Source: Sideroxyarcus sp. (GTDB lineage Bacteria > Pseudomonadota > Gammaproteobacteria > Burkholderiales > Gallionellaceae). Taken from it: 64,000 nucleotides of DNA. Where the stretch lies: positions 62,001-126,000 of the forward strand of contig JAUSBR010000010.1 in assembly GCA_030651895.1 (NCBI GenBank). Direction: 5' to 3'. Position 1 is the first letter of the stretch. Each line of letters opens with the position of its first letter. Shown in pieces: positions 16,693-26,953 of the stretch. Made by a program: the position numbers and the translations under genes. The notes below the pieces were generated by a model that was given only the letters and a program-made list of their open reading frames with translations, did no database searches and had not been told where the DNA came from.

Positions 16693-19037
16693 GTTTCCCT
16701 GCGCTCCTTGTGCTGCCAGTAGCGCGGGCGGGCCATGCGGTGACGTTCCAGGCCGATATTCTGTCCGTCCATCACGATGCTGATCGCACCATCCTTGTCC
16801 GAACGCAACACCTCGCTGCCGGCAGCCCGGTAACGTGCCAGGATCTCTTCGCGCGGATGGCCGAAGCGGTTGCGGTATCCCGTCGTGAACACCACGTAAC
16901 GCGGGTGCACCGCGTCCACGAAGGACGGCGACGAAGAACTCTTGCTGCCGTGATGCGGCGCGACCAGCAGGGTGGCGGGCAGTCCGCTCCGGTGCGCCGC
17001 CAGCAGACGCTGCTCGGATAGCTTCTCGATATCGGCGGCGAGCAGCACGGCATGCTGCCCGATACTCACCCGTAATACGCAACTGAGCTCGTTGTCATGC
17101 TCGCGGTTTTCGCCGGCACTCGCTCCGGCGGGATGCAGCATATCGAAACGCACATCGTCCCAGAACCATGACTGTCCGTCGTGGCACGCTTCGCTGTGCG
17201 CGGCCAGACTTATCCGTGGATGGTTGCCGGGCAGCGAAGTCAGCACGTTGGTCACCGTCAGGCCCTGCAATACCGATTCCGTCCCGCCGACATGGTCGAC
17301 ATCGTCGTGCGACAGTACCAGCAGGTCCAGTTGGTCGATCCCCATGCCGCGCAGCGCGGGCAGCAGGATGCGACTGCCGCTGTCCGCATCGCCGGAAAAA
17401 TCCGGGCCTGTGTCATAGAGCAGAGCGTGCTTTTGCGTCTGTACCGAGACGGCCAATCCCTGCCCGACGTCGAAGACGATGATGCGTGCTGTTCCTTTTT
17501 CCGGCGCGGGTGGCGCGACCAGGAACATCGGCAGCAATAGTGCAATTCCCATCCAGCGCATCGGGAAACCGCGCGGGGCGAGCATCCACAACGCGCCGCC
17601 GATGCCGGCGATGACCGCCCAAGTGGGCGGTGCATGTTGCTGCCATACCGCGAAGGGCAAGCGGTCAAGCAGGCCGAGCAGGTACATGCACAAGGCCAGC
17701 GCCTGGTGGGCGAGATAGAGCATCCATTCGAACGGCGGCAAAGTGCCGAGCAGCGTCAGCGGCACCACCAGAAAACTGACCAGCGGAATGGCGAAGGCAT
17801 TGGCGAGCGGCGCGACCAGCGAGAGTTGCTGGAACAGAGCCAGCAGCGGCGGGATCAGGCCGATCATCATCGCCCATTGCACCTTGCCGTACTCCCTCAG
17901 CCAATGCTGTTTGTGCAGGCGGTTGGCTGTGACATAGAAGATCAGCGCAACGGCACCGAACGAGAGCCAGAACCCGGCCGACAACACCGCCCAGGGGTCG
18001 GCCAGCAGCACAACCATCAATGCCGCCGCCAGCATCTGCGATGGCGAGACGTTGCGCGAGAGCAACAGCATCAGCGTGAAGGTCGCCACCATGTACAGGG
18101 TGCGTTGCGCCGGCACTTCGTAGCCGGAGATCAGCGTGTAGAACAGCGCGGCGAAGAGGCCTGCGATGGCCGCCGCCTTGCGTGCGGGGAACAGCAACGT
18201 GAGGCGGATGCTGCGTTGCCACAGCCAGTAAACCAGCGCAAAGATCATCCCGGCCAGCAGTGTGATGTGCAGGCCCGAGATGCTCATCAGGTGGTTGGTG
18301 CCGGTGCGCGTGAACAGTTGCCATTCGTCGCTGCTGATGCCGGACTGGTCGCCGATCGCCAGCGCGGTGAGGATGCCGGTATAGGGTGCTTCGCCCAGTG
18401 TCTTCCGGAAATGCGTGCGCACAGTCTCGCGCAGATGCTGCACCAGATAAGCCGGGCTGACGGTATGTTCCGCCAGACTGCGGTTGTCGCCTTTCTCGTA
18501 CACATAGCCGACCGCGCGGATATTGCGCTCCAGTGCCCAAGCCTCGAAATCGAAGTTGTTCGGGTTGCTGGTACCGTGCGGTTGTTTCAGGCGCACGGTG
18601 AACTGCCAGCGTTCACCCGCTCCCGGTTGCAACGGATCGCGACTGTCGCCGTCGTAGGTGCTGAGCTGGATGCGCTGCGGTACATGAGCTTCCGGCGTGC
18701 GCACGCTTTCCACATCGAAAGCGAAACGCAGGCCGCGCTCATGCTGGCGCGGCATCTCCGCCACGATGCCGGTGACGACGATGTTCTTGCCCTGCCACTC
18801 GTCCGGCAGGCTGTCGGCGAGGCGGTGTTGCGCCATCCAGGCGGCGTAGCCGAAGCCCAGCAACGCGGCGCAGGCAAGCAGCACGGCTCGGCGGGCGATG
18901 ATCAGCAAACGCTTGTTCGCTCGCGGGAGCAACAGCGCCAGCGCGGCGAGAGGCCAAATGAAAGGGAGATCGGGCAAAGCGGCCTGCTGTTGCAGATACC
19001 ACACGCCGAAGGCAAAGAAGAGCGCGAACGAAACCAT
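16689..19037 (-). CDS. comEC: DNA uptake channel ComEC/Rec2
   Basis: About 782 residues. N-terminal TMs and an OB-like region (DUF4131) are followed by the Competence domain with many TMs (GISSDEWQLFTRTGTNHLMSISGLH, the ComEC signature). A C-terminal metallo-beta-lactamase-like domain carries VLSHDDVDHVGG and APHHGS. It forms the inner-membrane channel for single-stranded DNA in transformation. The frame is open to 19091, but that start would overlap the divergent gene at 19074; the ATG at 19037 is preferred. With pilW in the same window, natural competence is plausible, but no comEA is seen here. Confidence 0.9.
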   Translation of the reverse strand: MVSFALFFAFGVWYLQQQAALPDLPFIWPLAALALLLPRANKRLLIIARRAVLLACAALLGFGYAAWMAQHRLADSLPDEWQGKNIVVTGIVAEMPRQHERGLRFAFDVESVRTPEAHVPQRIQLSTYDGDSRDPLQPGAGERWQFTVRLKQPHGTSNPNNFDFEAWALERNIRAVGYVYEKGDNRSLAEHTVSPAYLVQHLRETVRTHFRKTLGEAPYTGILTALAIGDQSGISSDEWQLFTRTGTNHLMSISGLHITLLAGMIFALVYWLWQRSIRLTLLFPARKAAAIAGLFAALFYTLISGYEVPAQRTLYMVATFTLMLLLSRNVSPSQMLAAALMVVLLADPWAVLSAGFWLSFGAVALIFYVTANRLHKQHWLREYGKVQWAMMIGLIPPLLALFQQLSLVAPLANAFAIPLVSFLVVPLTLLGTLPPFEWMLYLAHQALALCMYLLGLLDRLPFAVWQQHAPPTWAVIAGIGGALWMLAPRGFPMRWMGIALLLPMFLVAPPAPEKGTARIIVFDVGQGLAVSVQTQKHALLYDTGPDFSGDADSGSRILLPALRGMGIDQLDLLVLSHDDVDHVGGTESVLQGLTVTNVLTSLPGNHPRISLAAHSEACHDGQSWFWDDVRFDMLHPAGASAGENREHDNELSCVLRVSIGQHAVLLAADIEKLSEQRLLAAHRSGLPATLLVAPHHGSKSSSSPSFVDAVHPRYVVFTTGYRNRFGHPREEILARYRAAGSEVLRSDKDGAISIVMDGQNIGLERHRMARPRYWQHKERRET

Positions 19038-19073
19038 GGTGCATAGCGTACCGCAAAAACATAGAATCCACCC

Positions 19074-19598
19074 ATGCGCAGATTCTTTCAAAAATTATTA
19101 CCCGACCATGCCAGCATCCGCAATCACCGCTGGCTGGCTCCGCTTCAGCACTTGTTGCACCATCACAACCTGTGGCATCTGCATCGACGCTCCGTGGCGG
19201 GCGGGGTGGCGGTCGGTTTGTTTTGCGGGCTGATTCCTGGACCGTTGCAGATGATCTCCGCCGTTCTGCTGGCTGTGCTGTTCCGCGTCAACCTGCCGGT
19301 CGCCGCTTTCGCCACGTTCTACACCAACCCTTTTACCATCGTGCCTTTATACCTGCTGGCTTATGAGATCGGCATCCTGGTGAGCGGTGCGGAACATATG
19401 GCCGTTGTGCCTGTTTTCCCGGATGTGCACTGGCAAGACTGGTTCGGTGAAGTGTGGGGATGGCTGATGGCGCTGGGACAACCGTTATTGATCGGCTTGC
19501 CGATTCTGGCAGGCACGCTGGCGATCACGGGATATATCGCGGTTCGCCTTGTTTGGCGTGGGGTTGTCGTGTGGAAATGGAGCAAGCGCCATACCTAA
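19074..19598 (+). CDS. DUF2062 domain membrane protein
   Basis: A 174-residue protein of the DUF2062 family. It has a short basic N-terminus (MRRFFQKLLPDHASIRNHRWL), then the conserved HRRSVAGGVAVGLFCGLIPGPLQM and FATFYTNPFTIVPLYLLAYEIG, with three hydrophobic segments and a last TM near residue 145. Function unknown; members are widespread in Proteobacteria. It diverges from comEC across only about 36 bases, so the two genes share a very small promoter region. Confidence 0.85.
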   Translation: MRRFFQKLLPDHASIRNHRWLAPLQHLLHHHNLWHLHRRSVAGGVAVGLFCGLIPGPLQMISAVLLAVLFRVNLPVAAFATFYTNPFTIVPLYLLAYEIGILVSGAEHMAVVPVFPDVHWQDWFGEVWGWLMALGQPLLIGLPILAGTLAITGYIAVRLVWRGVVVWKWSKRHT

Positions 19599-19604
19599 TA
19601 CCTG

Positions 19605-19632
19605 GGAACTTTCCTCAACTATTATCGTCTGA
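19605..19632 (+). promoter_or_regulatory. sigma-E (ECF)-type promoter
   Basis: GGAACTT (19605-19611), a 16-base spacer and TCTGA (19628-19632). This closely matches the RpoE-type consensus (GGAACTT, 15-16 bases, TCtgA). It points at the small ORF at 19687. Confidence 0.55.
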
Positions 19633-19668
19633 ACACGCGTCCGGCAAATGTTCGCCGGATGTCGTGTT
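19632..19668 (+). other. structured 5' leader hairpin
   Basis: Nested inverted repeat: AACACG (19632-19637) pairs with CGTGTT (19663-19668), and TCCGGC (19640-19645) pairs with GCCGGA (19654-19659) around an 8-base loop. There is no T-tract. It ends just before the ribosome site of the ORF at 19687. Confidence 0.5.
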
Positions 19669-19686
19669 AACCAAGAGAGGTGTCAG

Positions 19687-19797
19687 ATGAAAAAAGCATA
19701 TGAAGGTGTGGCAAAGTTCGTTCGCTGGTTGATCGCCAGTGTGTTCGCGCTGATCGTGGCGCTACCGACATTCACATCCGTCAGCACTTCAATCTAA
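19687..19797 (+). CDS. 36-residue small membrane protein, unknown
   Basis: Short ORF encoding a Lys/Arg-flanked single hydrophobic segment (FVRWLIASVFALIVALP) with a polar Thr/Ser C-tail. An AGAGG ribosome site lies six bases before the ATG. It has its own sigma-E-like promoter, a hairpin leader and a terminator, so it forms a complete small transcription unit. No family is recognised. It could be a stress-induced membrane peptide. The alternative is that the transcript acts as a small RNA and the ORF is secondary. Confidence 0.6.
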   Translation: MKKAYEGVAKFVRWLIASVFALIVALPTFTSVSTSI

Positions 19798-19816
19798 TTT
19801 CCGCAGCAAACGATAT

Positions 19817-19850
19817 ACGCCCCGGTGCGCGAGCGTCAGGGCGTTTTATT
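19817..19850 (+). terminator. rho-independent terminator after the small ORF
   Basis: ACGCCC (19817-19822) pairs with GGGCGT (19839-19844), with a 16-base loop that can fold further, followed by the T-rich tail TTTATT. Confidence 0.7.
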
Positions 19851-19989
19851 TTGCCCTTGATAACGGGGTTTCAGGCTTGCATGTGCAGTAACGCACAGAA
19901 GGTAAGGAGAGAAAAAGAGATAACGCGCGAACTGACATGGTGCGGCTTTCGCACGATGTCTGCGTGTCCGATGCTGGTGTGTGAAACAT

Positions 19990-22900
19990 ATGAACAAATG
20001 GAAATCACCGATATTGTTCAAGACCGTCATGGGGGTTGTCATCGCCCTCGGTTTGTTCGTTGCGATAGTCGAATTTCTGATCATGACATTTCTCCAAGTT
20101 TCGCTCGGCGGCATGAACATCTCCGCTGCCAGCTGGGGTGTACTCGATTCCATCCTGCTTGTCCTGATCATATCTCCGGTGCTTTATTTTGAGCGCAAAC
20201 GCCACGAAAGCGAGATTCTTGCGAATCATCACCAGTTGCAAGCCACACTCGATGCGGTCCCGGATCTGCTATTCGAGATTGATCTCGAAGGGCGTTATTA
20301 CGCTTTTCATTCGCCGCGAACCGAACTGCTGGCGGCACCAGTCGATGCTCTGATCGGCAGAACGATATTCGATGTTCTTCCGGCCGCTGCGGCAGAGGTA
20401 ACAGCCTCGGCCATTATGGAGGCTAACGACAAAGGCTACTCAACAGGAAAGCAGTTCGAGCTGGCGCTGCCGCAAGGGCTACTGTGGTTCGAGCTGTCGG
20501 TTTCGTGTATGGCGGCGACAAACAAGCAGTCACCTCATTTCATTTGCCTTTCACGCGATATCACCCGGCGAAAGCGTGCGGAGATCGCACTCAATAATAG
20601 CGAGGCGGAATTTCATACCCTGGCCGAATCCATGCCGCAGATCGTCTGGATCACTCAAGCGGATGGGGCGAACATATATTTCAATCAACAGTGGATGGAT
20701 TACACAGGACTCAGTCTTGATGAAAGTAGGGGGCATGGATGGAACAAGCCTTTTCATCCGGATGATCAGAAAATGGCGATGGATGCGTGGCAGCGTGCAA
20801 CGGCGATGGTTGGCGTTTATTCAATCGAAAGCAGATTGCGTCGTGCAGACGGGGTTTATCGCTGGTGGCTGGTGCGCGGAGTACCGCTGAAAGATGCCAA
20901 CGGCAACATTCTAAAATGGTTTGGCACCTGTACGGATATTCATGACCTGAAAATGGCTGAATTGGAGATTTCCCGTGCCAACGGGGCGCTGCGTGAAAGC
21001 GAGCGGCGCTTCACCGATTTGCTTGGCAATGTGGAGCTGATTTCAATGATGCTCGACCGCGATGCGCGGATCATCTACTGCAATGAATACCTGCTGCGTC
21101 TGACCGGTTGGAAATACGGGGAGATTATCGGAAAAAACTGGTTTGAGATTTTCGTGCCGTCCGAACTTGCCGATTGGAAAGAGCCGTTTTTCAAAGCGCT
21201 GCTCGCCAACCGGCCGGAGGCAAGACATCACGAGAACGAGATACTGTCGCGTTCCGGCGAGCGGCTGCTGATACGCTGGAACAATACGCTACTGCAATCT
21301 GCCGATGGCGAAGTAATTGGAACGGCAAGCATCGGTGAAAATATCACCGCACGCAAGCAGTTGGAGCTGGAGAAGGAACAGTATTTCAAGTTCTTCATGC
21401 TTTCAATCAATCCGATGTGTATTGCCGATCCATACGGATGTTTCAAGGAGGTCAATCCGGCCTTTGTCGAGTTGACCGGATATGCTGAAAGCGAGCTGAC
21501 CGCAAAACCGTTCCTTGATTTCGTCCTGCCGGAAGACAGGCAAAGAACCATCGCTGAAATGAAACGGCAGGTGGAAAAGCGCCCGACATTGCATTTCAAT
21601 AACCGTTATCTGTGCAAAGACGGGAAAGTGGTCAATTTGACGTGGACAGCTTACTACGACAAGCAGGATGGCATCACCTATGCCACAGCGATCGACACCA
21701 CCGAACTCATCAAAGCGGAGAAATCGTTGCGCCAGCTCTCGCTGGCGGTGGAACAAAGCCCCAGTTCCATCATCATCACCGACCTCGATTCGAAAATCGA
21801 ATACGTCAATGCGGCCTTCGTCAGTGCAACGGGGTACAGCGCCGAGGAGGCAGTCGGTCAGAGCCCGCGCATGCTGAGTTCCGGCAATACGCATAAAGCG
21901 ATCTATGACGACATGTGGGCGCACCTGCGCAGAGGTGAGGTGTGGAAGGGAGAGCTCGTCAATCGGCGCAAGGATGGCGGTGAGTATATCGAGTCGGCAT
22001 GGATATCGCCCGTACGCCAGCCCGACGGCAAGGTAACCCATTATCTGTCGATCAACGAAGACATCACGCATTTTAAACAGGCGCAGGAATCGATCATCAA
22101 GCTCAATGAAGAGCTGGAAAGCAAAGTGGTGGCGCGCACCGCCGATCTTGAACGGGCGCGACTCGAGGCCGAGCAGGCCAATCGTGCCAAGTCCGATTTT
22201 CTGTCCACCATGAGCCACGAGATACGCACGCCGATGAACGGCGTGATCGGCATGGTCGATGTGTTGCAGCAGAGCAGCCTGAGCAGCTCGCAGATGGAAA
22301 TGACCAACATCATCCACGACTCGGCTTTCGCCCTGCTCGCCATCATCGACGACATTCTCGACTTCTCCAAGATCGAGGCAGGAAAGATTCAGATCGAAAG
22401 CGTTCCCATGTCCGTCGCCGATGTGGTGGAGTCGGCATGCGAAACGGTGAGTCATATCGCCTTGAAGAAAGAAGTGGAACTGACGCTGTTCACCGATCCG
22501 GGTATCCCTTCCCAAGTTTTGGGTGATCCGGGCCGCTTGCGCCAGATACTGATTAACCTGGCGGGCAATGCCATCAAATTCTCCAGCGGTCAGTTGCGGC
22601 AGGGCAAGGTGTCGGTACACCCGCTGCTGGAGGAAAGCTCGCCGGATCTGGTGAAGCTGGAGTTTCGTATCACCGACAACGGCATCGGCATGGATGTGGC
22701 GACCCAGGCGCGGCTGTTCACTCCCTTTTCGCAGGCCGATTCCTCCACGACCCGGACTTATGGCGGTACCGGACTGGGGCTGGCCATCTCGCGCCATTTG
22801 GCTAACGAGATGGGGGGCGAAATCTCAGTGCACAGTGAGCCTGGAAAGGGCTCGATGTTCAGCGTGCGCCTGCCTTTCAAGTTATTGCCCGAACTGCCGG

Positions 22901-24111
22901 ATACATACACCCAACTGGTTGCAGGGTTGCACTGTCTGGTGGTGGGCAGCCCGGGTGGCATGGCCGATGATCTTGCAGTCTATCTTTCGCACGCGGGTGC
23001 GCAGGTCGGGCGGGTGGCGGATTTGTTGCCTGTCAGCGAATGGATAGCCAGCCGCCCGCCCGGCCTGTGTATCGTGCTCGTCGACACCGCGGCCGTGCAC
23101 CCGAAGCTGGATGAGCTGCGTGCCAGCGCCCGCGCCCACCCGGAGCAGGCAACACGCTTTGTGATCATCCGGCGCGGGCAGCGGCGGGAGCCGCGTCTGG
23201 AGGATGCCGATATCGTGTCGGTGGATGGCAACGTGCTCTCGCGCAGGGTGTTGCTGAAGGCGGTGGCTGTTGCTGCCGGTCGGGTCAAGGTCTCCGAGTT
23301 GCAAGCGTCGGCCGAAGTTACCGTTCCGATGAACACCCCGCTGACCCGGAGTGAGGCGAAACTCCGGGGAAGTCTGATCCTCGTCGCCGAAGACAATGAC
23401 ATCAACCAGAAAGTCATCCGGCAACAGCTCATGTTGCTGGGACAGACTGCGGATATCGCGAGTAACGGACGCGAGGCACTGGAGTCGTGGAAAGGTGGCG
23501 GTTACAGCATGCTGCTGACCGACCTTCACATGCCGGAGATGGACGGCTACGAACTGACAGCAGCCATCCGCGCCGCCGAAACCGGCAAGATGCGCATGCC
23601 CATTATCGCCTTCACTGCCAATGCGCTTAAGGGCGAGGCAGAGCATTGCCGCGAAGCCGGCATGGATGATTACCTGAGCAAGCCGGTGCAACTGGTCAAC
23701 CTGAAAGCGTTGCTGAGGAAATGGCTGCCTGCTTATGCCCATGACACCCACGCCCAATCAATACCGGCAACTCTCGCTACGCCCGCAGCGGTTGATGTGA
23801 CCGTGCTCAAGAAGCTGGTGGGCGAGGATGAGGCGACCGTACGCGGGTTTTTGCACGACTTCCGCAGCAGCACAAAAAAGATCGCCGCAGAACTGCGCAC
23901 TGCCTGTACTGACGGGCAGGCAGATGTGGCCGGTACATTGGCACACAAACTCAAATCGTCGGCCCGTTCGGTCGGTGCGCTGTTGTTGGGGGATTTGTGC
24001 GAAGAGATAGAGCAGGTCGGCAAGGCGGGAGATGGTGAAGCGCTGATGATGCTGTTGCCGAAGTTCGAGCATGAGCTGGCGAATGTGGAGCGCTATCTTG
24101 ATGAGTATTGA
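19990..24111 (+). CDS. hybrid sensor histidine kinase: 2TM-5PAS-HisKA-HATPase-REC-REC-HPt
   Basis: About 1373 residues (1376 if the GTG at 19981 is used; no clear ribosome site for either). Two TMs at the N-terminus enclose a very short periplasmic loop. Five PAS-like domains follow ([47 protein letters not shown]). A coiled coil precedes HisKA with the phospho-His in [11 protein letters not shown] (His746, numbered from the GTG), then HATPase ([25 protein letters not shown]). The first receiver-like domain is degenerate; the second has its Asp in [11 protein letters not shown] (Asp1181). HPt His1322 is in [10 protein letters not shown]. This is a full phosphorelay in one chain. The output is probably the REC-EAL and dual-REC proteins just downstream. 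Confidence 0.92.
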   Translation: MNKWKSPILFKTVMGVVIALGLFVAIVEFLIMTFLQVSLGGMNISAASWGVLDSILLVLIISPVLYFERKRHESEILANHHQLQATLDAVPDLLFEIDLEGRYYAFHSPRTELLAAPVDALIGRTIFDVLPAAAAEVTASAIMEANDKGYSTGKQFELALPQGLLWFELSVSCMAATNKQSPHFICLSRDITRRKRAEIALNNSEAEFHTLAESMPQIVWITQADGANIYFNQQWMDYTGLSLDESRGHGWNKPFHPDDQKMAMDAWQRATAMVGVYSIESRLRRADGVYRWWLVRGVPLKDANGNILKWFGTCTDIHDLKMAELEISRANGALRESERRFTDLLGNVELISMMLDRDARIIYCNEYLLRLTGWKYGEIIGKNWFEIFVPSELADWKEPFFKALLANRPEARHHENEILSRSGERLLIRWNNTLLQSADGEVIGTASIGENITARKQLELEKEQYFKFFMLSINPMCIADPYGCFKEVNPAFVELTGYAESELTAKPFLDFVLPEDRQRTIAEMKRQVEKRPTLHFNNRYLCKDGKVVNLTWTAYYDKQDGITYATAIDTTELIKAEKSLRQLSLAVEQSPSSIIITDLDSKIEYVNAAFVSATGYSAEEAVGQSPRMLSSGNTHKAIYDDMWAHLRRGEVWKGELVNRRKDGGEYIESAWISPVRQPDGKVTHYLSINEDITHFKQAQESIIKLNEELESKVVARTADLERARLEAEQANRAKSDFLSTMSHEIRTPMNGVIGMVDVLQQSSLSSSQMEMTNIIHDSAFALLAIIDDILDFSKIEAGKIQIESVPMSVADVVESACETVSHIALKKEVELTLFTDPGIPSQVLGDPGRLRQILINLAGNAIKFSSGQLRQGKVSVHPLLEESSPDLVKLEFRITDNGIGMDVATQARLFTPFSQADSSTTRTYGGTGLGLAISRHLANEMGGEISVHSEPGKGSMFSVRLPFKLLPELPDTYTQLVAGLHCLVVGSPGGMADDLAVYLSHAGAQVGRVADLLPVSEWIASRPPGLCIVLVDTAAVHPKLDELRASARAHPEQATRFVIIRRGQRREPRLEDADIVSVDGNVLSRRVLLKAVAVAAGRVKVSELQASAEVTVPMNTPLTRSEAKLRGSLILVAEDNDINQKVIRQQLMLLGQTADIASNGREALESWKGGGYSMLLTDLHMPEMDGYELTAAIRAAETGKMRMPIIAFTANALKGEAEHCREAGMDDYLSKPVQLVNLKALLRKWLPAYAHDTHAQSIPATLATPAAVDVTVLKKLVGEDEATVRGFLHDFRSSTKKIAAELRTACTDGQADVAGTLAHKLKSSARSVGALLLGDLCEEIEQVGKAGDGEALMMLLPKFEHELANVERYLDEY

Positions 24112-24183
24112 GAACCCTTTTCAATCTGTGGCGTTGCCCGACAACCCCGCAGCAAGCAACAGACAACCCTGAGGGTGGCACAC

Positions 24184-25398
24184 ATGGAAGATTTCACAAT
24201 CAAGATACTGGCACTCGATGACGATCCGTTCATGCTCAAGCTGATCGAGAAGATGCTGGCGACTATGGGGTATACCTCGGTGGTCACTTGCGAGGGCGGA
24301 CTCGCGGCACTGGAGCTGATCGGTAACCCGGACAATTCGCCCGATTTGATCCTGCTGGATCTCAATATGCCGGAAATGGACGGGCTGGAATTCGTGCGCC
24401 ATCTGGTCGAACGGCACTATATCGGCAGCGTCATTCTGGTCAGCGGCGAGGATGAGCGTATGCAGCAAGCCGCCGAAAAACTGGCAAGGGCACACAAGAT
24501 CACAGTGCTGGGGCATTTGCATAAACCGGCCACACCGGCAGGGTTAGAGGCACTGATCGGGAAATGGTCAGCGCCGGCGCAGCGCGAGTTGCGGGCGGAC
24601 AAGAAGATCTATGCGGCGGACGAATTGCGCGCAGCCATCACCAACGGGGAACTGGTGAATTATTACCAACCCAAGGTGGTGACTTCCACGGGGCGTGTGA
24701 TGGGGGTGGAAGCACTGGTGCGTTGGCAGCATCCCCGGGATGGCCTCGTGTTTCCGGACCAGTTCATCGGTTTGGCGGAAGCGCACGGTCTGATCGATGA
24801 CCTGACCAGCGCGGTGTTGATCGCCGCGTTCGCCCAGGCCAGGCTCTGGCAGGACGCGGGGCTGATGTTGCAGGTCTCCGTCAATCTTTCGGTGGACAAT
24901 CTGGACTCGGTGGATTTTGTGGACAGGGTCGTCGGGTTTGCAGCCGCAGCGGGCGTACCGCCCCAGATGATCATGCTGGAAGTGACGGAGACTCAGTTGA
25001 TGGAAGATTTGCGCACACCGCTTGAAATACTGACCCGGCTGCGCCTGAAACGCTTTCGGCTTTCAATCGATGATTTCGGCATTGGCAATTCTTCTCTGGC
25101 GCAATTGCGCGATATTCCCTTCGATGAACTGAAGATCGATCAAAGCTTCGTGCATGGTGCCTGCAATAATGAAAAGCTGTGGGCGATGTTCGATTCCTGC
25201 CTCGGTCTGGCGCAGCAACTCAGATTGGAGTCGGTGGCGGAAGGGGTCGAAGACCGGGCTGACTGGGATTTTGTGCGCAGCCGCGGGTGCGATATCGCAC
25301 AGGGATATTTTATTGCCAGGCCGATGCCCGGGGCTGCGTTTGTGGAATGGCTGCCGACCTGGCAGCGGACGTTCGCCAATTCGAAAAAACATGTATAG
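24184..25398 (+). CDS. response regulator with EAL phosphodiesterase output
   Basis: A 404-residue protein. The N-terminal receiver has an acidic pocket (LALDDDP), phospho-Asp in LLDLNMPEMDG and the conserved Lys in LHKPATP. The C-terminal EAL domain has GVEALVRWQ, VNLSVDNL, EVTETQLME, SIDDFGIGNSSL and VAEGVED, so c-di-GMP hydrolysis is likely retained. The layout resembles VieA without its DNA-binding domain. The ATG at 24184 sits nine bases after GAGG; the frame opens at a GTG at 24175. It follows the hybrid kinase and precedes another receiver protein, probably in one operon. Confidence 0.9.
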   Translation: MEDFTIKILALDDDPFMLKLIEKMLATMGYTSVVTCEGGLAALELIGNPDNSPDLILLDLNMPEMDGLEFVRHLVERHYIGSVILVSGEDERMQQAAEKLARAHKITVLGHLHKPATPAGLEALIGKWSAPAQRELRADKKIYAADELRAAITNGELVNYYQPKVVTSTGRVMGVEALVRWQHPRDGLVFPDQFIGLAEAHGLIDDLTSAVLIAAFAQARLWQDAGLMLQVSVNLSVDNLDSVDFVDRVVGFAAAAGVPPQMIMLEVTETQLMEDLRTPLEILTRLRLKRFRLSIDDFGIGNSSLAQLRDIPFDELKIDQSFVHGACNNEKLWAMFDSCLGLAQQLRLESVAEGVEDRADWDFVRSRGCDIAQGYFIARPMPGAAFVEWLPTWQRTFANSKKHV

Positions 25399-25413
25399 CC
25401 ATTCCATAACTCC

Positions 25414-26337
25414 ATGACGTCAACTGACACAAGCGCCAGAATGTTAGTCGCCACCGACATCGTGGCCGATGCCGCAGTGGTGAAGGGGATTCTGAGTGAA
25501 GAATTTGATCATGTGTCTGCATCCACCGACCCCGATAGTGCGGCGGCAGACTTTCTGTCACAGCGGCCCGATGTGCTGGTGCTGGCATTCAATCGACTGG
25601 AAAAGTCGGAACGCTACTATCTGGGGCTGTACCGTCTTTGTCCGGAGATAAACCAGCATCCGCATCGCACCATCATTCTGTGCGACCAGAGCGAGGTCAA
25701 CCGGGCCGCAGAATTGTGCATGAAAGATATTTTCGACGATTACATCCTGTTCTGGCCGATGACCTACGATGCCCCGCGCTTGAACATGTCCGTGCACAAC
25801 GCGCTGCGCGAATTGTCCACTTCAAGGACTGCCGGACTACAGGCGGGCGAAGCGTCCGCCCAAAGGCAGCTTATGGCGGAACTGGAAAGGATGATGGCGC
25901 AACAAAAGGCGCGGCAGGAAGAACATTCCGAAATGGCAAGTCGTGCCGCGAAACAGTCTGAACCTCTGCGCAAGACGCTTATGGTGGTGGACGACGATGA
26001 ATTTCAGCACAAACTTGTCGGCAAGATTCTGGAGTCGAAAGATTTCCATCTTGTCTATGCCGCCAGCGGTATCGATGCGCTAAGCATGATGCCCGGGATG
26101 CTGCCGGACATCATTCTGATGGATGTCGTCATGCCCGAGATGGATGGGATAGAAACCATGCGAAATCTGAAAGCCGTGCCGCAACTCGCCGGGATTCCGG
26201 TGATCATGATCACCGGCAAGAGTGAAGGAAAGGTGGTCAGCGAATGTTTAAAGGCGGGCGCGGTCGATTTCGTGGTGAAACCTTTTGATCAGGCCGTTCT
26301 GATCGCAAAGATCGAGCGCGCGCTGGGCACAGGCTAG
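25414..26337 (+). CDS. dual receiver-domain response regulator
   Basis: 307 residues. The N-terminal domain (to about residue 125) looks like a degenerate receiver (MLVATDIVADAAVV, DVLVLAFNRLEKS) lacking the usual Asp. A charged coiled coil (ELERMMAQQKARQEEH) follows. The C-terminal receiver is complete: LMVVDDDEFQHK, ILMDVVMPEMDG, MITGKSEG and VVKPFDQ. There is no output domain, so it acts through protein contact or as a phosphate shuttle. It starts 15 bases after the REC-EAL gene and completes a three-gene phosphorelay and c-di-GMP unit. Confidence 0.85.
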   Translation: MTSTDTSARMLVATDIVADAAVVKGILSEEFDHVSASTDPDSAAADFLSQRPDVLVLAFNRLEKSERYYLGLYRLCPEINQHPHRTIILCDQSEVNRAAELCMKDIFDDYILFWPMTYDAPRLNMSVHNALRELSTSRTAGLQAGEASAQRQLMAELERMMAQQKARQEEHSEMASRAAKQSEPLRKTLMVVDDDEFQHKLVGKILESKDFHLVYAASGIDALSMMPGMLPDIILMDVVMPEMDGIETMRNLKAVPQLAGIPVIMITGKSEGKVVSECLKAGAVDFVVKPFDQAVLIAKIERALGTG

Positions 26338-26354
26338 CGCGGCCGCCGGGGGTG

Positions 26355-26864
26355 TTATCTGGTTTCGCCGCGTTTCTGTTCCAGTCGCAGCTCCGTTTGC
26401 CGCAACACATTTTCCATCGGCTTCGACAGCATGCTGCGCGCTTCCATGAATGCCGACGAGTATTCTTCGAGAAACAATGCATCCAGCCAGGAGACGCGGA
26501 TGGCTTCATAAAGCTCGTTGTCGGCGCGGTCGAACATGTCGGTGATCAGGAACAGGTGTTTGCGCACGGTGGCGAAATCGCGGGCGATGATCGCTTCACG
26601 GGTGGCCAGCCGCATGGCGCCTACTTCCAGATGGACGATGCCAAAATCACTTTCCTCGATAAGGGCGGCGACCTCGGGCAGATAGAGCGTCACCTGTTTC
26701 ATGAAGTCGCTGCGCTTCACCAGCGGTTTGCTGTGCTGGTGGGTCACCATGCGGCGCAGAGAAGAGAAGGTCTTGAAATCGAGCAGTTGCTCGAAGGGTT
26801 GCATGACGCTGTCGGCGATGGGCAGCTCGGTACGCGGCAGCGTGCGGGTAGGGAATGGGATCAT
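26355..26864 (-). CDS. conserved hypothetical protein (DUF7674-like)
   Basis: A 169-residue soluble, helical and acidic protein with no signal peptide or TM. The central part (YLPEVAALIEESDFGIVHLEVGAM ... NELYEAIRVSWLDALF) resembles small uncharacterised DUF7674-type proteins; this match is from memory of the pattern and is weak. The ATG at 26864 follows an AGGAG site; the frame stays open to 26897. Convergent with the receiver gene upstream; no operon partner. Confidence 0.6.
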   Translation of the reverse strand: MIPFPTRTLPRTELPIADSVMQPFEQLLDFKTFSSLRRMVTHQHSKPLVKRSDFMKQVTLYLPEVAALIEESDFGIVHLEVGAMRLATREAIIARDFATVRKHLFLITDMFDRADNELYEAIRVSWLDALFLEEYSSAFMEARSMLSKPMENVLRQTELRLEQKRGETR

Positions 26865-26953
26865 GTTCGTCGCTCCTGTAGTTAGGATGACGCGCACACT
26901 AATCCGCCGCTGTTACATGGTGATGACGGGAAGATTGCAGAAGGCTTGGTGGA

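Noticed and set aside
14833-17082. 749-codon open frame on the minus strand
   Set aside because: It is antisense to the MASE1-GGDEF-EAL gene and part of comEC; its translation is Arg/His/Gln-rich with no domain. High GC and codon bias leave antisense frames open.
17634-19046. 470-codon plus-strand frame
   Set aside because: Shadow of comEC, low-complexity Arg/Gln/His/Glu composition, no family features.
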